Positions 6,419 through 6,992 of a stretch of DNA of 6,992 nt are shown here, piece by piece. This stretch comes from Bacteroidota bacterium (GTDB lineage: Bacteria; Bacteroidota; Ignavibacteria; Ignavibacteriales; Ignavibacteriaceae), in contig JADFGB010000055.1 of the NCBI GenBank assembly GCA_022567875.1, positions 1 to 6,992 on the forward strand, written 5' to 3'. The translations under genes and the position numbers were made by a program. A model generated the notes under the pieces. The model did no database searches. It was not told the DNA's origin and saw only the letters and a list, made by a program, of their open reading frames with translations. The first letter of the stretch is position 1; every line of letters starts with the position of its first letter.

Positions 6419-6581
6419 TTACTTGCGTTTTATCCTGCAGCCTTCTGAAGGCGGAGCTGAACACTATTCTGTCAAAGTCTCTTTGAAACTGACTTCTTCC
6501 GTCACTTTTAGATTTTTTTGTTTGACCGTATATTTCTGTCGATAATAAATTTTCCCAGTTCAATTGAATATCCTTTAACAT
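6399..6581 (-). CDS. dgt: dGTPase, N-terminal part, ends early by frameshift
   Basis: This 60-residue frame is the true 5' end of the dGTPase gene. It begins MLKDIQLNWENLLST and contains the conserved GRSQFQRDFDRIVFSSAFRRLQDKTQV (28-54), a hallmark of bacterial dGTPases that carries conserved substrate- and DNA-contact residues. After QV the family continues FPLPENDF, but here the frame gives ISITRK and stops. The correct continuation is one base out of phase: dropping one base at about 6419 (minus-strand GTA-A-TTT becoming GTA-TTT) restores QVFPLPEND. The ATG at 6581 fits the family N-terminus; another ATG four bases upstream (6585) is in a different frame. No Shine-Dalgarno is visible. The gene is divergent from recG. 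Confidence 0.85.
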   Translation of the reverse strand: MLKDIQLNWENLLSTEIYGQTKKSKSDGRSQFQRDFDRIVFSSAFRRLQDKTQVISITRK

Positions 6582-6687
6582 TCATTAGATTTATAAACAT
6601 AAAATAAACATACTGTTTTAATTATAAAAAGTAATAATCATTTAAAATATTGTTTTTGCTAATCACTTCAATTAATTTAATTGTTAA
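6582..6687. promoter_or_regulatory. Divergent dgt/recG intergenic region
   Basis: This 106-base, almost wholly A/T region separates two divergent genes and must hold promoters for both if each has its own. A minus-strand TATAAT (6626-6621) could be the dgt -10, but no good -35 lies at the right distance. On the plus strand TTGCTA (6656-6661) has no matching -10 before recG. I see no operator-like GC palindrome. Confidence 0.3.
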
Positions 6688-6992
6688 ATGAATTCCAATA
6701 ATGAAAATATTCTTAATCAATCTGTACAGTATGTTAAGGCTGTCGGACCAAAACGTGCAGAATCCTTTGAATCAATTGGAATTAAAACAATAAGGAATTT
6801 ACTATTTTATTTTCCTTCTAAACACCTTGACCGCAGTACAACTCTTACTATTGGTAAAGCGTACTCATACTTAGTTGACGGTTATGAAGGAGAAATTACA
6901 ATAATAGCGGAGGTTGTAAAAAAAGAAAAAAGAAGATATGGGAAAAAGGAAATAATGAAAGTCACCTTAAAGGATTCAACAGGTTCCTTTGA
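6688..6992 (+). CDS. recG: ATP-dependent DNA helicase RecG, N-terminal part
   Basis: RecG is a monomeric branch-migrating helicase that regresses stalled replication forks and remodels Holliday junctions. The frame is open from ATG 6688 to the window end, giving 101 residues of a protein normally about 690-700 long. The visible part reads NSNNENILNQSVQYVKAVGP, then KRAESFESIGIKTIRNLLFY and FPSKHLDRS. That matches the RecG start: a helix-hairpin-helix-like VGPKRA...GI.T..LL..FP..HLDRS segment. An OB-fold wedge-domain start follows (GEITIIAEVVKKEKRRYGKK...VTLKDSTGSF). The helicase motifs lie beyond the window. There is no Shine-Dalgarno before the ATG. No frameshift is seen in the visible part. 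Confidence 0.9.
   Translation, partial: MNSNNENILNQSVQYVKAVGPKRAESFESIGIKTIRNLLFYFPSKHLDRSTTLTIGKAYSYLVDGYEGEITIIAEVVKKEKRRYGKKEIMKVTLKDSTGSF

Noticed and set aside
6416..6422. Programmed ribosomal frameshift in dgt
   Set aside because: No classic slippery heptamer, internal Shine-Dalgarno or obvious downstream structure is visible at GTAATTTCC; a sequencing or mutational indel is simpler.

Overview
The window has two unlike parts. Bases 1 to about 850 are moderately GC-rich: a hand count gives 31/60 G+C at 181-240 and 30/60 at 531-590. They carry the 3' end of an IS21-family insertion sequence (the ATPase gene istB plus the right terminal repeats) and a short minus-strand gene start that the element interrupts. 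From about 850 to the end the DNA is AT-rich (17/60 at 1021-1080, 20/60 at 2581-2640). It reads as an ordinary bacterial housekeeping segment.

Layout: istB 3' part (2-475) and IS right end (to 530); interrupted minus-strand membrane-protein start (526-751) with a candidate promoter upstream; the last quarter of pyruvate, phosphate dikinase (about 851-1528); then queA, ispD, plsY and gpsA on the plus strand (1581-5086). A convergent dGTPase gene on the minus strand (5198-6581) is split by one extra base at about 6419. The first roughly 100 codons of recG (6688-6992), divergent from dgt, run off the end. No tRNA, rRNA or CRISPR array was seen.

Organism: low GC, few recognisable Shine-Dalgarno sequences, the MEP isoprenoid pathway, PPDK, and a QueA with an IYPPYKF stretch suggest the Bacteroidota/Chlorobiota/Ignavibacteriota group. 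Ignavibacteria is my best guess, by inference from protein flavour only. The first 850 bases look like a different genome, for example a proteobacterium, or a recent transfer.

Gene logic: queA and ispD overlap by four bases (ATGA) and are probably translated together, although they serve unrelated pathways (tRNA queuosine and isoprenoid precursors). plsY and gpsA lie 14 bases apart and make a real functional pair: GpsA makes sn-glycerol 3-phosphate and PlsY acylates it to start phospholipid synthesis. dgt and recG are divergent nucleotide-metabolism and DNA-repair genes.

I found no convincing new biological system. The points most worth a second look are the abrupt junction at about 805-855, which may be an assembly chimera, the single-base frameshift in dgt, and the small interrupted membrane-protein gene beside the IS end.
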